Shown piece by piece: positions 32,645-41,241 of a stretch of DNA of 64,000 nt. Each line of letters opens with the position of its first letter. Within the stretch, counting starts at the first letter, position 1. The position numbers and the translations under genes are program-made. The DNA lies in the NCBI GenBank assembly GCA_031296755.1, contig JAUMMZ010000032.1, forward strand, positions 87,987 to 151,986, written 5' to 3'. This DNA is from Collinsella sp. GTDB taxonomy: Bacteria; Actinomycetota; Coriobacteriia; Coriobacteriales; Coriobacteriaceae. Under the pieces are notes generated by a model, which worked only from the letters and a program-made list of their open reading frames with translations, had not been told where the DNA came from and did no database searches.

Positions 32645-35272
32645 TTACTCTGCGTCGGGGACCTCGTAGGTGGCCGCCGGCGTGTTGTCGCACACGACGG
32701 TAAAGCCACCGTCCTTGTCGACATCGACCGTCACCTGATCGCCCTCGCGCACCGTGCCGTCGATGATAGCGGCGGCGATGGCATCCACGACCTCGCGCTG
32801 AACCAGACGCTTGAGCGGACGGGCGCCAAAGACCGGGTCCAGGCCGCCCACGGCGAGCATCTGCTTGGCCGCCGGGGTGATGGCAAGCGTCATGCGCTCC
32901 TTGGCCAGACGCGCGCGGACGTCGGCGAGCTGGATGTCGACGATCTTCTCGATCTGCGCCATACCGAGCGGATGGAACACCACGATATCGTCGATACGGT
33001 TGAGGAACTCGGGGCGGAAGGTCTGAGCCATGGCCGCGTCGACCTGATGGCGCATCTCCTCCTCGTCCTTGCCGGAAAGCTCGGCGATAGCCTTGGAGCC
33101 CACGTTAGACGTCATGATGATGATCGTGTTCTTGAAGGACACCTGACGACCCTGGCCATCGGTCAGACGGCCGTCGTCGAGCACCTGCAACAGCACGTTG
33201 AAGACATCAGGATGAGCCTTCTCCATCTCGTCGAGCAAGATTACGGAGTACGGGCGACGGCGCACGGCCTCGGTGAGCTGGCCGCCCTCGTCGTAGCCCA
33301 CGTATCCCGGGGGCGCACCGATCAGACGCTGGACGCTGAACTTCTCCATGTATTCGGACATGTCGATACGCACGAGCGCGCGCTCGTCATCGAACAGGCA
33401 CTCGGCCAGCGCCTTGGCGAGCTCGGTCTTGCCCACGCCGGTGGGACCCAGGAAGAAGAAGCTTCCGATGGGCTTGTCCGGATCGGAGAGGCCCGCACGG
33501 CTGCGGCGCACAGCTGCGGCGACGGCGGAGACGGCCTCGTCCTGGCCGATGACGCGCTTATGCAGCTCGCCCTCCAAGCCCTTGAGCTTGTCGAGTTCGC
33601 CCTGCATCATCTTGGACACGGGCACGCCGGTCCAGGCGCTCACGACCTCGGCGATCTCATCGGAGGTCACCTGTTCGTTGAGGCCCTCGCCGTCCTGCTG
33701 CTTTTGCGCCTCGAGCGCGGCCTCGGAATCCTGAATCTGCTGCTGCAGGCCCGGAATCACGGAGTAGCGCAGCTCGGACGCACGACCCAAATCGCCGTTG
33801 CGCGTCGCGCGCTCCTCCTCGCTCTTGGCCTCGTCAAGCTGGCTCTTAAGCTCCTGCACGTGGTCAATGGCGTTCTTCTGGTTGAGCCAGCCGGCCTTTT
33901 GCACGTTGAGTTTTTCCTGGACCTCGGCAATCTCCTGGCGCAGGGCCTCCAGACGCTCCTTGGAGGCGTCATCGGTCTCTTTCATGAGCGCCTGTTCCTC
34001 GATCTGCAGCTGAGTGAGCTGACGCGTGGTGGCGTCGATCTCGACCGGCATGCTGTCGAGTTCCATGCGCAGGCGGCTTGCCGCCTCATCGACCAAATCG
34101 ATGGCCTTGTCGGGCAGGAAGCGGTCGGCGATGTAGCGATCGGAGAGGTCGGCAGCTGCCACGAGCGCGCTATCGGTGATATGCACACCGTGGAAGATCT
34201 CGTACTTCTCCTTCAGACCACGCAGGATCGAAATGGTGTCCTCGACGGTAGGCTCGGAGACCATCACAGTCTGGAAACGGCGGGCGAGCGCCGCGTCCTT
34301 CTCGATGTACTTGCGATACTCGTCGAGCGTGGTCGCGCCGATTGCATGTAGGTCGCCACGGGCGAGCGCCGGCTTGAGGATGTTGCCGGCGTCCATGGAG
34401 CCCTCGGTGGCACCCGCGCCCACGATGGTGTGAAGCTCATCGATGAACAGGATGACCTTACCCTCGGACTTCTGTACTTCCTTGAGCACGGCCTTCAAGC
34501 GGTCCTCGAACTCGCCACGGTACTTGGCGCCGGCGACTAGCGCGCTCATGTCGAGCTCGATGAGGTCGCGATCGCGCAGCGTGCTCGGCACGTCGCCGGC
34601 CACGATACGCTGGGCGATGCCCTCGACGATGGCCGTCTTGCCGACGCCCGGCTCGCCAATGAGCACGGGGTTGTTCTTGGTGCGGCGGGACAGGACCTGG
34701 ATGGTGCGACGGATCTCATCGGTACGGCCGATGACCGGGTCGAGCTTGCCGGCACGGGCCAGGTCGCAGATGTTGCGTCCGTACTGCTCCAGCGCCTCAA
34801 ACTGGGTCTTGTCCTCGGCAGATGTCACGCGGTCATCGCCGCGCAGCTCCTCGTAGACCTGCTCGATGCGCTCCTTGGTGACGCCGGCGTCGCGAAGAAC
34901 GCAGCCGGCCTCGCCCTTGTCCTCGGCAAGCGCCATCAGCAGATGCTCGGTCACCACAAAGCTGTCGCCCATCTTGGTGGCCTTCTTCTCGGCCTTCTCG
35001 ATGACGCGAACGAGCTCGTTGGACAGGCCCATCTGCTGACCCTCGCCCGAAACCTTGGGCGCGTGGTCGATGGCGTCCTGTGTGGAGCGTGCGAGCTGGG
35101 CTGGGTCGGCACCAATGCGCTCGATAATCACGGAGATATTGCGCTCACCGGCACCGAGCAGGGCAGACAGCAGGTGAATCGGCTCCACCGCGCCGGCCTG
35201 CGCATCGGCAGCCGTGCTCATGGCGGTCTGCAACGCCTCGCGCGACGTCATTGCTAGCTTATCGATTCTCAT
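32645..35272 (-). CDS. clpB: ClpB disaggregase
   Basis: An 875-residue hexameric AAA+ chaperone that rescues aggregated proteins with DnaK. An N-domain (EALQTAMSTAADAQAG) precedes first Walker A GEPGVGKT. A coiled-coil middle domain (about 400-520) follows, then second Walker A GPTGVGKT and sensor motifs. Length is normal and no residues are missing. ATG 35272 follows AGAGAGGTGATTCC. A 27-bp motif shared with dnaK lies 90 bases upstream, so HspR control is likely. Confidence 0.97.
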   Translation of the reverse strand: MRIDKLAMTSREALQTAMSTAADAQAGAVEPIHLLSALLGAGERNISVIIERIGADPAQLARSTQDAIDHAPKVSGEGQQMGLSNELVRVIEKAEKKATKMGDSFVVTEHLLMALAEDKGEAGCVLRDAGVTKERIEQVYEELRGDDRVTSAEDKTQFEALEQYGRNICDLARAGKLDPVIGRTDEIRRTIQVLSRRTKNNPVLIGEPGVGKTAIVEGIAQRIVAGDVPSTLRDRDLIELDMSALVAGAKYRGEFEDRLKAVLKEVQKSEGKVILFIDELHTIVGAGATEGSMDAGNILKPALARGDLHAIGATTLDEYRKYIEKDAALARRFQTVMVSEPTVEDTISILRGLKEKYEIFHGVHITDSALVAAADLSDRYIADRFLPDKAIDLVDEAASRLRMELDSMPVEIDATTRQLTQLQIEEQALMKETDDASKERLEALRQEIAEVQEKLNVQKAGWLNQKNAIDHVQELKSQLDEAKSEEERATRNGDLGRASELRYSVIPGLQQQIQDSEAALEAQKQQDGEGLNEQVTSDEIAEVVSAWTGVPVSKMMQGELDKLKGLEGELHKRVIGQDEAVSAVAAAVRRSRAGLSDPDKPIGSFFFLGPTGVGKTELAKALAECLFDDERALVRIDMSEYMEKFSVQRLIGAPPGYVGYDEGGQLTEAVRRRPYSVILLDEMEKAHPDVFNVLLQVLDDGRLTDGQGRQVSFKNTIIIMTSNVGSKAIAELSGKDEEEMRHQVDAAMAQTFRPEFLNRIDDIVVFHPLGMAQIEKIVDIQLADVRARLAKERMTLAITPAAKQMLAVGGLDPVFGARPLKRLVQREVVDAIAAAIIDGTVREGDQVTVDVDKDGGFTVVCDNTPAATYEVPDAE

Positions 35273-35361
35273 GGAATCACCTCTCTTGGGGCGGCCGCCC
35301 TACGGGGCGGCTTCACGTTGTTCGAGAAGTATTGTTGCCAGCTTTGCGAGATCTTATACAT

Positions 35362-35388
35362 AAATCTAAGTCTCTATATATAAGATTT
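35362..35388. promoter_or_regulatory. Putative HspR operator of clpB
   Basis: AAATCTAAGTC-N5-ATATAAGATTT, an imperfect palindrome. The same 11+5+11 layout occurs before dnaK at 44089-44115. A further half-site-like ATCTTATA lies at 35351-35358. Confidence 0.7.
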
Positions 35389-35449
35389 TATGAGTGATTA
35401 AGAGATAGGGGGCAGGCACGCTCACCCGCTGCGGCCTCGTCCCCTCACT

Positions 35450-35667
35450 ATCTCAATCTGTAACATCTATCGACCGTTTCCGGCTCCAGATGTTACAGAT
35501 CGAGATGAAATGACCAGCGGCACCCGTTTATCTAAATCTGTAACATCTACTCGGCAAATAGAGCCCTATCTGTTACAAAACGAGACGAACAGAAGATACC
35601 CGAATCGAAAATCTAAATCTGTAACACCAGGCCCACTTTTAGCGGCCAAGATGTTACAAATCGAGAT
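35450..35667. repeat. Alternating array of a 19-bp motif, upstream part (six sites)
   Basis: Sites at 35450, 35488, 35530, 35568, 35611 and 35649 alternate in orientation. The forward consensus is ATCT(C/A)(A/G)ATCTGTAACATCT. Start-to-start distances are 38, 42, 38, 43, 38, so each forward/reverse pair has a fixed 19-base centre. The site at 35568 is the most diverged. Four more sites lie at 36577-36713. Confidence 0.85.
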
Positions 35668-35877
35668 TTAGTGAGAAGAGTATCGCTCAAAACTCGTGGA
35701 CTCAATTTTGACCCCTCGCCCAGAATGAGGGGAGGCAAATATTCCTATTAGAGATCAAATCGAAGCCCAATAGGGCCTTTTCGCCCCGTCATTTCGACCG
35801 ATCGCTTTCTTTTGAATATTGTCGTAAGCTGGTATCACTTATCTTAATGAATGCATACTGTTTGCGAGGTACCCGCC

Positions 35878-36525
35878 GTGAAACGCTCCACCTATATCGG
35901 CCTGCTCGTCTTAGCGTTTGCAATTACCGCAGTCGGCATGGGCATTATCTATCTCGCATTTCTCCCTGCCTCGGCAACGCAGGCGGCGGTTGAAACCGTA
36001 AGCTACCCCATCGAAATCCTCACCGATATCGTCAAACCCGATTCAATCACCGTCGATTTCGACGGTACGCCCGCAGCGCTTGGGGTCAGTAACTATCCCC
36101 GAATCGAACTTGGAGCCACGCGCTATACCCAAGATGAGCAGCTTATCGGCAAGGCAACCAGTTTACTCAAAGGCAAGACGTTTAAGCGATGGTACGGCGC
36201 CGCAATATATCGAGCCAAGAAAGGCCAAATGAATGGCGGGTATTATTCGACCCTTGAACTCGATGCGGCAAACGGGAGCAGACTGTGCAACGTCTCATAC
36301 GACCCCGGCTGCGTGGACAATGAAGGACCGGGGGTCTATATCTCGGATGGCGACGTAATCTACGTCATGGAGGGCGACCAGACGGCAGTCGTCGATTTTA
36401 TGGATCGGTGTACCGAGGATGCCTACGAACAAACCTGCGAGCCCGATCCGCAGACAGCGCGCAACAGTGGCTCGGCACGCACTTGGCTATTTGACGATGA
36501 AATAACCTGGACCCCATCGAAATAA
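35878..36525 (+). CDS. Small exported or membrane-anchored protein, unknown
   Basis: A 215-residue protein with an N-terminal membrane helix or signal anchor (STYIGLLVLAFAITAVGMGI) and an extracytoplasmic domain containing four Cys (RLCNVSYDPGC, DRCTEDAYEQTC), so disulphides are possible. GTG 35878 is preferred to ATG 35851: GAGGT is seven bases upstream and it places the Lys/Arg directly before the hydrophobic helix. No family is recognised. The gene is flanked on both sides by alternating arrays of the same 19-bp motif. Confidence 0.65.
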   Translation: MKRSTYIGLLVLAFAITAVGMGIIYLAFLPASATQAAVETVSYPIEILTDIVKPDSITVDFDGTPAALGVSNYPRIELGATRYTQDEQLIGKATSLLKGKTFKRWYGAAIYRAKKGQMNGGYYSTLELDAANGSRLCNVSYDPGCVDNEGPGVYISDGDVIYVMEGDQTAVVDFMDRCTEDAYEQTCEPDPQTARNSGSARTWLFDDEITWTPSK

Positions 36526-36576
36526 GGTCCCGCCGGGCAGGCACCTTTGTGGTGGTTTCGGCTCCGATGTTCCACT

Positions 36577-36713
36577 GTCTCGATCTGTAACATCTAGCGG
36601 CCCTTTTCAATCCTAGATGTTACAGATCGAGATGAAATGATCGGCGGCGATCGTTTGTCTCAATCTGTAACAACCGCTCGTCAAATAGGGGCCCAGATGT
36701 TACAGGTCGAGAC
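36577..36713. repeat. Alternating array of the 19-bp motif, downstream part (four sites)
   Basis: Sites at 36577, 36615, 36657 and 36695 with the same 38/42/38 spacing as upstream of the gene. The first pair is a perfect inverted repeat. Confidence 0.85.
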
Positions 36714-36848
36714 AAACGGAACCACCGCAAAGGCGCCTACCCCTTCATGGTGGTTTTCGACAAAAGAAGCCGCCCCGATAACAGAGGCGGCATCAAGCAA
36801 GTCTATTTATTAGCGTCCCTCAAGACCCAACGAGAACGCAGAAATGTA

Positions 36849-36922
36849 GCCCGGGGCTTACCCTTTCCCGAACGCGACCCTCGCGAAGCGCGTGAGCGGG
36901 CGGGAAAGGGTAAGCCCCGGGC
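36849..36922. repeat. 22-bp perfect inverted repeat after the aconitase-like gene
   Basis: Arms 36849-36870 and 36901-36922 (GCCCGGGGCTTACCC start) around a 30-base centre that can form its own CTCGCG/CGCG stem. It is 15 bases beyond the stop. No T-run follows, so it is not a standard terminator; a 3' stabiliser or repeat element is possible. Confidence 0.75.
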
Positions 36923-36937
36923 GGACAATTAAGTGCG

Positions 36938-39238
36938 TTACTCGGCAGCGGCCTTGAACTTGTTGTAGTTGATCAGGCAGCCAGCCTTGACGATGGCACG
37001 CTCCTCTGCCGTCATATCGGCAATGTAGAGCTCAATCTGCTCGACCGCACCATCGGCGCGCACCACGTAGGCGGCGATGCCCTTCAGGTCGCCATCGAGC
37101 GCGGCGCGGATACCCGGCACAAAGACGTAGTCGCCCACCTCAAAGCTGGGCTCGGCCTCCATCTGGAAGGGCACCATGCCCCAGTTCATCACGTTGGAGC
37201 GATAGCGCTTGGTGGCGTACTCGTGGACGATGTTGGCCAAGCCGCCAATTACGCGCTGGCAGCTCGCGGCCTGCTCGCGGGCAGAACCGTCACCGGGCTT
37301 CTTGGCATAGAGCATGGAGCCGTACTCAGTCGCCTTGGCATCGGCCGCGACACCCGCGCCGGTCAGCGCCTCAAACACGCTGGCAAGCTCGGCATCGAGT
37401 GCCGCCAGGTCGCCCGCTGCCTCGCCGGCAACGCGGCGCTTTTCCACCGCGTCGACCTCCTTGGAGCGGCCCACGTAGGCAGGGTCGCGACGGCTGAGCG
37501 TAAACTCGGCCAGACCCAGCGGGTTGGAGCGGAAGGAGCTCGTCTCGCCCGAGGGAATGAGCTCGTCGGTCGTAGTGACCGGGTCCATGATCTTGGAGCA
37601 CACCTTGAGCAGGATGTCGTCGCCGAGAGGCTCCATCGCGGGCCACGGCTTGATGTTGGGGCCCTCGACCAGCTCGTCGGCCGGCTCAGCCTTGCCAAAG
37701 CCCCAGTACACGCGCTTCTTGTACGGCGCGTCGTCAAAGGTGTACTCGCAGGCCTCGTCCCAAGTCTCCTCGGGCAGGTCGGTCGCCGGCGTCAGGACGC
37801 CGCCGTTGGCAGCCGTCGCCGCAATGGAGCGGGCGTCCATCAGGGCCACGGCGCTCAGCTGACCGTTGCCCGGCTTGGAACCCTCGCGATTGGGGAAGTT
37901 GCGCGTGGTGTGGCGGATCGAAAGGCCGTTGTTGGCAGGCGTGTCGCCGGCGCCGAAGCACGGGCCGCAGAATGCCGTGCGCACAATCGCGCCGGCCTCC
38001 ATAAGGTCGTAGATGTAGCCACGGCGCGTGAGCTCGAGCGCCACGGGCTGGCTTGTGGGATAGACCGACAGCGAAAACTCGCCGCAACCGGTGTTGGCGC
38101 CCTTGAGCACGCGGGCAGCCTGGACCACGGAGTCGTAGTTGCCGCCCGAGCAGCCGGCGATAACGCCCTGCTGCACATGCAGCTTGCCGTCGACGATCTT
38201 GTCGAGCAGGCTAAAGTGCGTCTTGCCCTCGCCGATCTTGGCGGCCTCGAGTTCCACCTCGTGCAGGATGTCCTCGAGATTCTCGTTGAGCTCCTCGATC
38301 TCAAAGCCGTTGGAAGGATGGAACGGCAGCGCGATCATGGGTTTGATGCTCGACAGATCGACCTCGACGCAGCTGTCGTAGTAGGCGACATCGGCGGGCT
38401 TGAGCTCGCGGTAGTCGTCGCCGCGGCCGTGCATGGCCAGGAATGCGTGCGTGTCCTCGTCAGTTGCCCAGATGGAGGAAAGGCAGGTGGTCTCGGTAGT
38501 CATGACGTCGACGCCGTTGCGGTAGTCAGTCGTCATGCTCGCGATGCCGGGGCCCACAAACTCCATGACCTTGTTCTTAACGTAGCCCTTGGCAAAGACG
38601 GCGCGGATGATGGCGAGCGCCACGTCGTGCGGGCCGACGCCGGGGCGCGGAGCACCCGTGAGGTAGATGGCCACGACGCCGGGATAGGCGACATCGTAGG
38701 TGTCGCGCAGCAGCTGCTTTGCCAGCTCGCCTCCGCCCTCGCCCACGGCCATGGTGCCCAGGGCGCCATAGCGGGTGTGCGAGTCGGAACCCAGGATCAT
38801 CTTGCCGCAACCGGCGAAGTTCTCGCGCATAAAGGAGTGGATGACGGCGATATGCGGCGGGACGAAAATGCCGCCGTACTTCTTGGCAGCCGAGAGGCCA
38901 AAGACGTGGTCGTCCTCGTTGATGGTGCCGCCCACGGCGCACAGCGAGTTATGGCAGTTGGTGAGCACGTAAGGCAGCGGGAACTGCTCCATGCCCGAGG
39001 CGCGCGCCGTCTGGATGATGCCGACAAAGGTGATGTCGTGGCTCGCCATGGCATCGAAGCGAATCTTGAGCGCCTCGGGATCTCCGGACGTATTGTGTGC
39101 CTGGAGGATCGAATACGCGATGGTGCCGCGCTTGGCATCCGCGGGCGTCTGCGTAATACCGCGCTCGGCAGCCTCGGCCGCAGGCACAACCTCGCTTCCG
39201 TTACGCAAGTAGATGCCGTCCTCGTACAGCTTGACCAT
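36938..39238 (-). CDS. Aconitase-superfamily hydratase
   Basis: A 766-residue Fe-S dehydratase. Cluster Cys are in AGCSGGNYDS and FCGPCFGAGD; substrate-site residues include SDSHTRYGALG. A swivel-like C-terminal domain contains YRSNVMNWGMVPF and the SSFRSNPLGL segment. It probably interconverts citrate and isocitrate, but this actinobacterial branch is only annotated as hydratase. ATG 39238 follows GTGGGAGACAGT; the upstream in-frame extension has no ribosome-binding site. It is monocistronic, bracketed by repeat elements. Confidence 0.88.
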   Translation of the reverse strand: MVKLYEDGIYLRNGSEVVPAAEAAERGITQTPADAKRGTIAYSILQAHNTSGDPEALKIRFDAMASHDITFVGIIQTARASGMEQFPLPYVLTNCHNSLCAVGGTINEDDHVFGLSAAKKYGGIFVPPHIAVIHSFMRENFAGCGKMILGSDSHTRYGALGTMAVGEGGGELAKQLLRDTYDVAYPGVVAIYLTGAPRPGVGPHDVALAIIRAVFAKGYVKNKVMEFVGPGIASMTTDYRNGVDVMTTETTCLSSIWATDEDTHAFLAMHGRGDDYRELKPADVAYYDSCVEVDLSSIKPMIALPFHPSNGFEIEELNENLEDILHEVELEAAKIGEGKTHFSLLDKIVDGKLHVQQGVIAGCSGGNYDSVVQAARVLKGANTGCGEFSLSVYPTSQPVALELTRRGYIYDLMEAGAIVRTAFCGPCFGAGDTPANNGLSIRHTTRNFPNREGSKPGNGQLSAVALMDARSIAATAANGGVLTPATDLPEETWDEACEYTFDDAPYKKRVYWGFGKAEPADELVEGPNIKPWPAMEPLGDDILLKVCSKIMDPVTTTDELIPSGETSSFRSNPLGLAEFTLSRRDPAYVGRSKEVDAVEKRRVAGEAAGDLAALDAELASVFEALTGAGVAADAKATEYGSMLYAKKPGDGSAREQAASCQRVIGGLANIVHEYATKRYRSNVMNWGMVPFQMEAEPSFEVGDYVFVPGIRAALDGDLKGIAAYVVRADGAVEQIELYIADMTAEERAIVKAGCLINYNKFKAAAE

Positions 39239-39388
39239 ACTGTCTCCCACTCTGCCCAAAAGATTTGGGCGCATAGCATACATTCGTTCAATATCGTGCC
39301 ATAGAACGGTTGCGAGTGGGTTACGAATCTGCACGTTCACTTTATCTCGGTAAAGTAAAGGACGAGCCCCTTGCATCACTCTCCTAAC

Positions 39389-39678
39389 AAGGAGTGTCCC
39401 AAAGTGCCGGCACAAAAGGAACGTCCCCAAGTGCCAAGTGCCGCAAGAATGTCCCCTTTAACTAGTCATTTAAGAACGTCCCCAATGACCACCGCATCCG
39501 GAGCAAGGCAACGCCGCAGGTAGAGGACGGACAGCGAGCGACGTCCAGAGCGAACAAGTTGGCATGAAAAAGGCAAGGCATAGACCTTCTGGTCATGCCT
39601 TGCCTTTTGAATGACAAATTGTCGCTCTGGACGTCGCGCAGCGTCGAGCCGTTACGCCGTTCGGCAGAACGGCGTAAC
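39389..39678. repeat. Structured intergenic element S, copy X (after hspR)
   Basis: Three stems: GTTACGCCGTT with 39668-39678 (adjacent to the hspR stop); GCGACGTCCAGAGCGA (39538-39553) with 39622-39637; and inside it AAAAGGCAAGGCAT (39568-39581) with 39595-39608, capped by GACC-TTCT-GGTC. On the minus strand the inner stem runs into T residues, so it can terminate. A flank AAGGAGTGTCCC...AACGTCCCC is shared with copy Y. Confidence 0.85.
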
Positions 39679-40095
39679 CTAGAGATCCCCGCCTGCGCCC
39701 AAAAGTTTGCGCATGACCTGTTCGGGGTTAACCGAGCCGTCGCGCGGGGCCAGGGCGGTGATCTTCTTCTGCATCTTGTACTCGTGCAGCTCGTCCTCGA
39801 GCTGGCGCACGCGGGCACGGAGCTTTTCGTTCTCGCGCTCGCGCTCCTCGGCACGCTCCTTCATATCGAGGATGCGCACCACGCCGGCAAGGTTGATGCC
39901 CTCGTCGGTCAGCTGGTTGATGAGCTCCAGGCGCTCGATATCGGCACGCGAATACAGACGCGTGTTGCCGCCCGAGCGCTGGGGGTTCACCAGGCCCTTG
40001 GACTCGTAGACGCGCAGAGTCTGCGGATGCATGCCGGTCAACTCGGCCGCCACGCTGATCATGTACAGCGGTTTATTCCTATTGTCCTCGGCCAT
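39679..40095 (-). CDS. hspR: HspR-type MerR-family repressor
   Basis: A 138-residue protein with N-terminal MerR HTH (MISVAAELTGMHPQTLRVYE) and typical HspR sequence GNTRLYSRADIERLELINQL. A coiled coil follows and no effector Cys is present. HspR represses dnaK and clpB operons with DnaK as co-repressor in actinobacteria. It is the last gene of dnaK-grpE-dnaJ-hspR, as in Streptomyces, supporting feedback on its own operon. Structured element S abuts the stop codon. Confidence 0.93.
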   Translation of the reverse strand: MAEDNRNKPLYMISVAAELTGMHPQTLRVYESKGLVNPQRSGGNTRLYSRADIERLELINQLTDEGINLAGVVRILDMKERAEERERENEKLRARVRQLEDELHEYKMQKKITALAPRDGSVNPEQVMRKLLGAGGDL

Positions 40096-40167
40096 GCTAC
40101 CTGACCCCTTTCCGTCTCGTTATCGTCCATCATAAGCCCGCGGGCGCGGGTGTGCGCCACGACCGCC

Positions 40168-41133
40168 CTAGTACGTCGCCTTGTAACGGTTAACCTTCTC
40201 GCGATAATCGCGCGTGTCGGCCTCGCGCAGCCTGGTCATGGCATCGCGCTCGTCATCGGACAGGTTCGTGGGAACCTGTACCTTGATTTCGACGAGCAGC
40301 GCGCCTGTGCGGCCACGGTGCTTAACGTCGGGCGCACCCATCTCCTTAAAGCGGAACTTCTTGCCCGTCTGGGTGCCAGCGGGCACCTTCAGACGAACCG
40401 TCGCGCCGCCGGGCGTGGGCACATCCACCGTGCAGCCGAGCGCCGCCTCGTAGACCGAGACCGGTACCTCCATGGTCACGTCGGCACCCTTGCGCTTAAA
40501 CAGCGGATGCTCCTCCACGTGCGTGGTTACGACCAGGTCGCCGCGCTCGCCGCCGGCAACGCCATACTCGCCGCGACGTTTATAACGCAGCTTGCCGCCG
40601 TCGACCGCGCCTGCAGGCACCGAGACCGTAATGGTCTGCTGCTCGCCCGTCGAGGGAATGCGATAGGTGACCTTGTGCGTCACGCCGCGAAACGCGTCCT
40701 CAGCCGTCACATCGACGGTCAGCGACAAGTCGCCGCCCTTGCGCGCGCGGCTGCGACCCGCGCCGGCACCGGCAGTGCCTGCAGCCCCGGTAAAGCCCGA
40801 GCCCCAATCGCTGCCCCAGGCGCCATTACCGCTAAAGATGCTGTCGAAGATATCGCCCCAGCCGCTCGCGCCGGCACTGGCTCCGTAGCCACCGCTATAC
40901 GCGCCGCCCGCGCCCGGCATGCCGCCAAACATGAGCATCTGGTCGTACTCTTTGCGCTTCTTCTCGTCCGAAAGCGTCTCGTAGGCCTCGCTGATCTCCT
41001 TGAACTTGGCCTCATCGCCGCCGGCATCGGGGTGATATTTTTGCGCGAGCTTGCGAAACGCGCTCTTGATCTCTTTGTCGGAGGCGCTCTTGGATACGCC
41101 CAGGATGTCATAGAAGGTTTTGCCTGCAGCCAT
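40168..41133 (-). CDS. dnaJ: DnaJ-like co-chaperone, CbpA type (no zinc finger)
   Basis: A 321-residue J-protein. The J domain has the HPD motif (AQKYHPDAGGD). A Gly-rich linker (about 75-130) and a two-part C-terminal substrate domain follow. The four CxxCxGxG zinc repeats of type I DnaJ are absent and there is no gap in the frame, so this is a natural type II/CbpA protein. ATG 41133 follows AGGAGAGGAGC; 19 upstream codons are not conserved in character. A hairpin separates it from grpE, which may lower its level relative to dnaK-grpE. Confidence 0.93.
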   Translation of the reverse strand: MAAGKTFYDILGVSKSASDKEIKSAFRKLAQKYHPDAGGDEAKFKEISEAYETLSDEKKRKEYDQMLMFGGMPGAGGAYSGGYGASAGASGWGDIFDSIFSGNGAWGSDWGSGFTGAAGTAGAGAGRSRARKGGDLSLTVDVTAEDAFRGVTHKVTYRIPSTGEQQTITVSVPAGAVDGGKLRYKRRGEYGVAGGERGDLVVTTHVEEHPLFKRKGADVTMEVPVSVYEAALGCTVDVPTPGGATVRLKVPAGTQTGKKFRFKEMGAPDVKHRGRTGALLVEIKVQVPTNLSDDERDAMTRLREADTRDYREKVNRYKATY

Positions 41134-41206
41134 CGTAGCTCCTCTCCTGTTACGTCCGCCGCCCATGCAGACGACGGCCCATGCTTTCATATGGCACTAG
41201 GCCAGA

Positions 41207-41236
41207 AAGGGCCCCGGGTGTTGCCCCGGGGCCCTT
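41207..41236 (-). terminator. Hairpin between grpE and dnaJ
   Basis: AAGGGCCCCGGG pairs perfectly with 41225-41236 around TGTTGC and is followed on the minus strand by TTTCTGG. It is probably a partial terminator or processing site inside the operon. Confidence 0.65.
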
Positions 41237-41241
41237 CTCAA

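Noticed and set aside
37223..39304. Very long open frame on the plus strand opposite the hydratase gene
   Set aside because: It is the antisense shadow of a high-G+C gene with clear aconitase motifs. The same applies to long frames opposite pknB, the PTS genes, clpB and dnaK.
40168..41133. DnaJ damaged by loss of its zinc finger
   Set aside because: The frame is continuous and the layout is that of a normal CbpA/type II J-protein.
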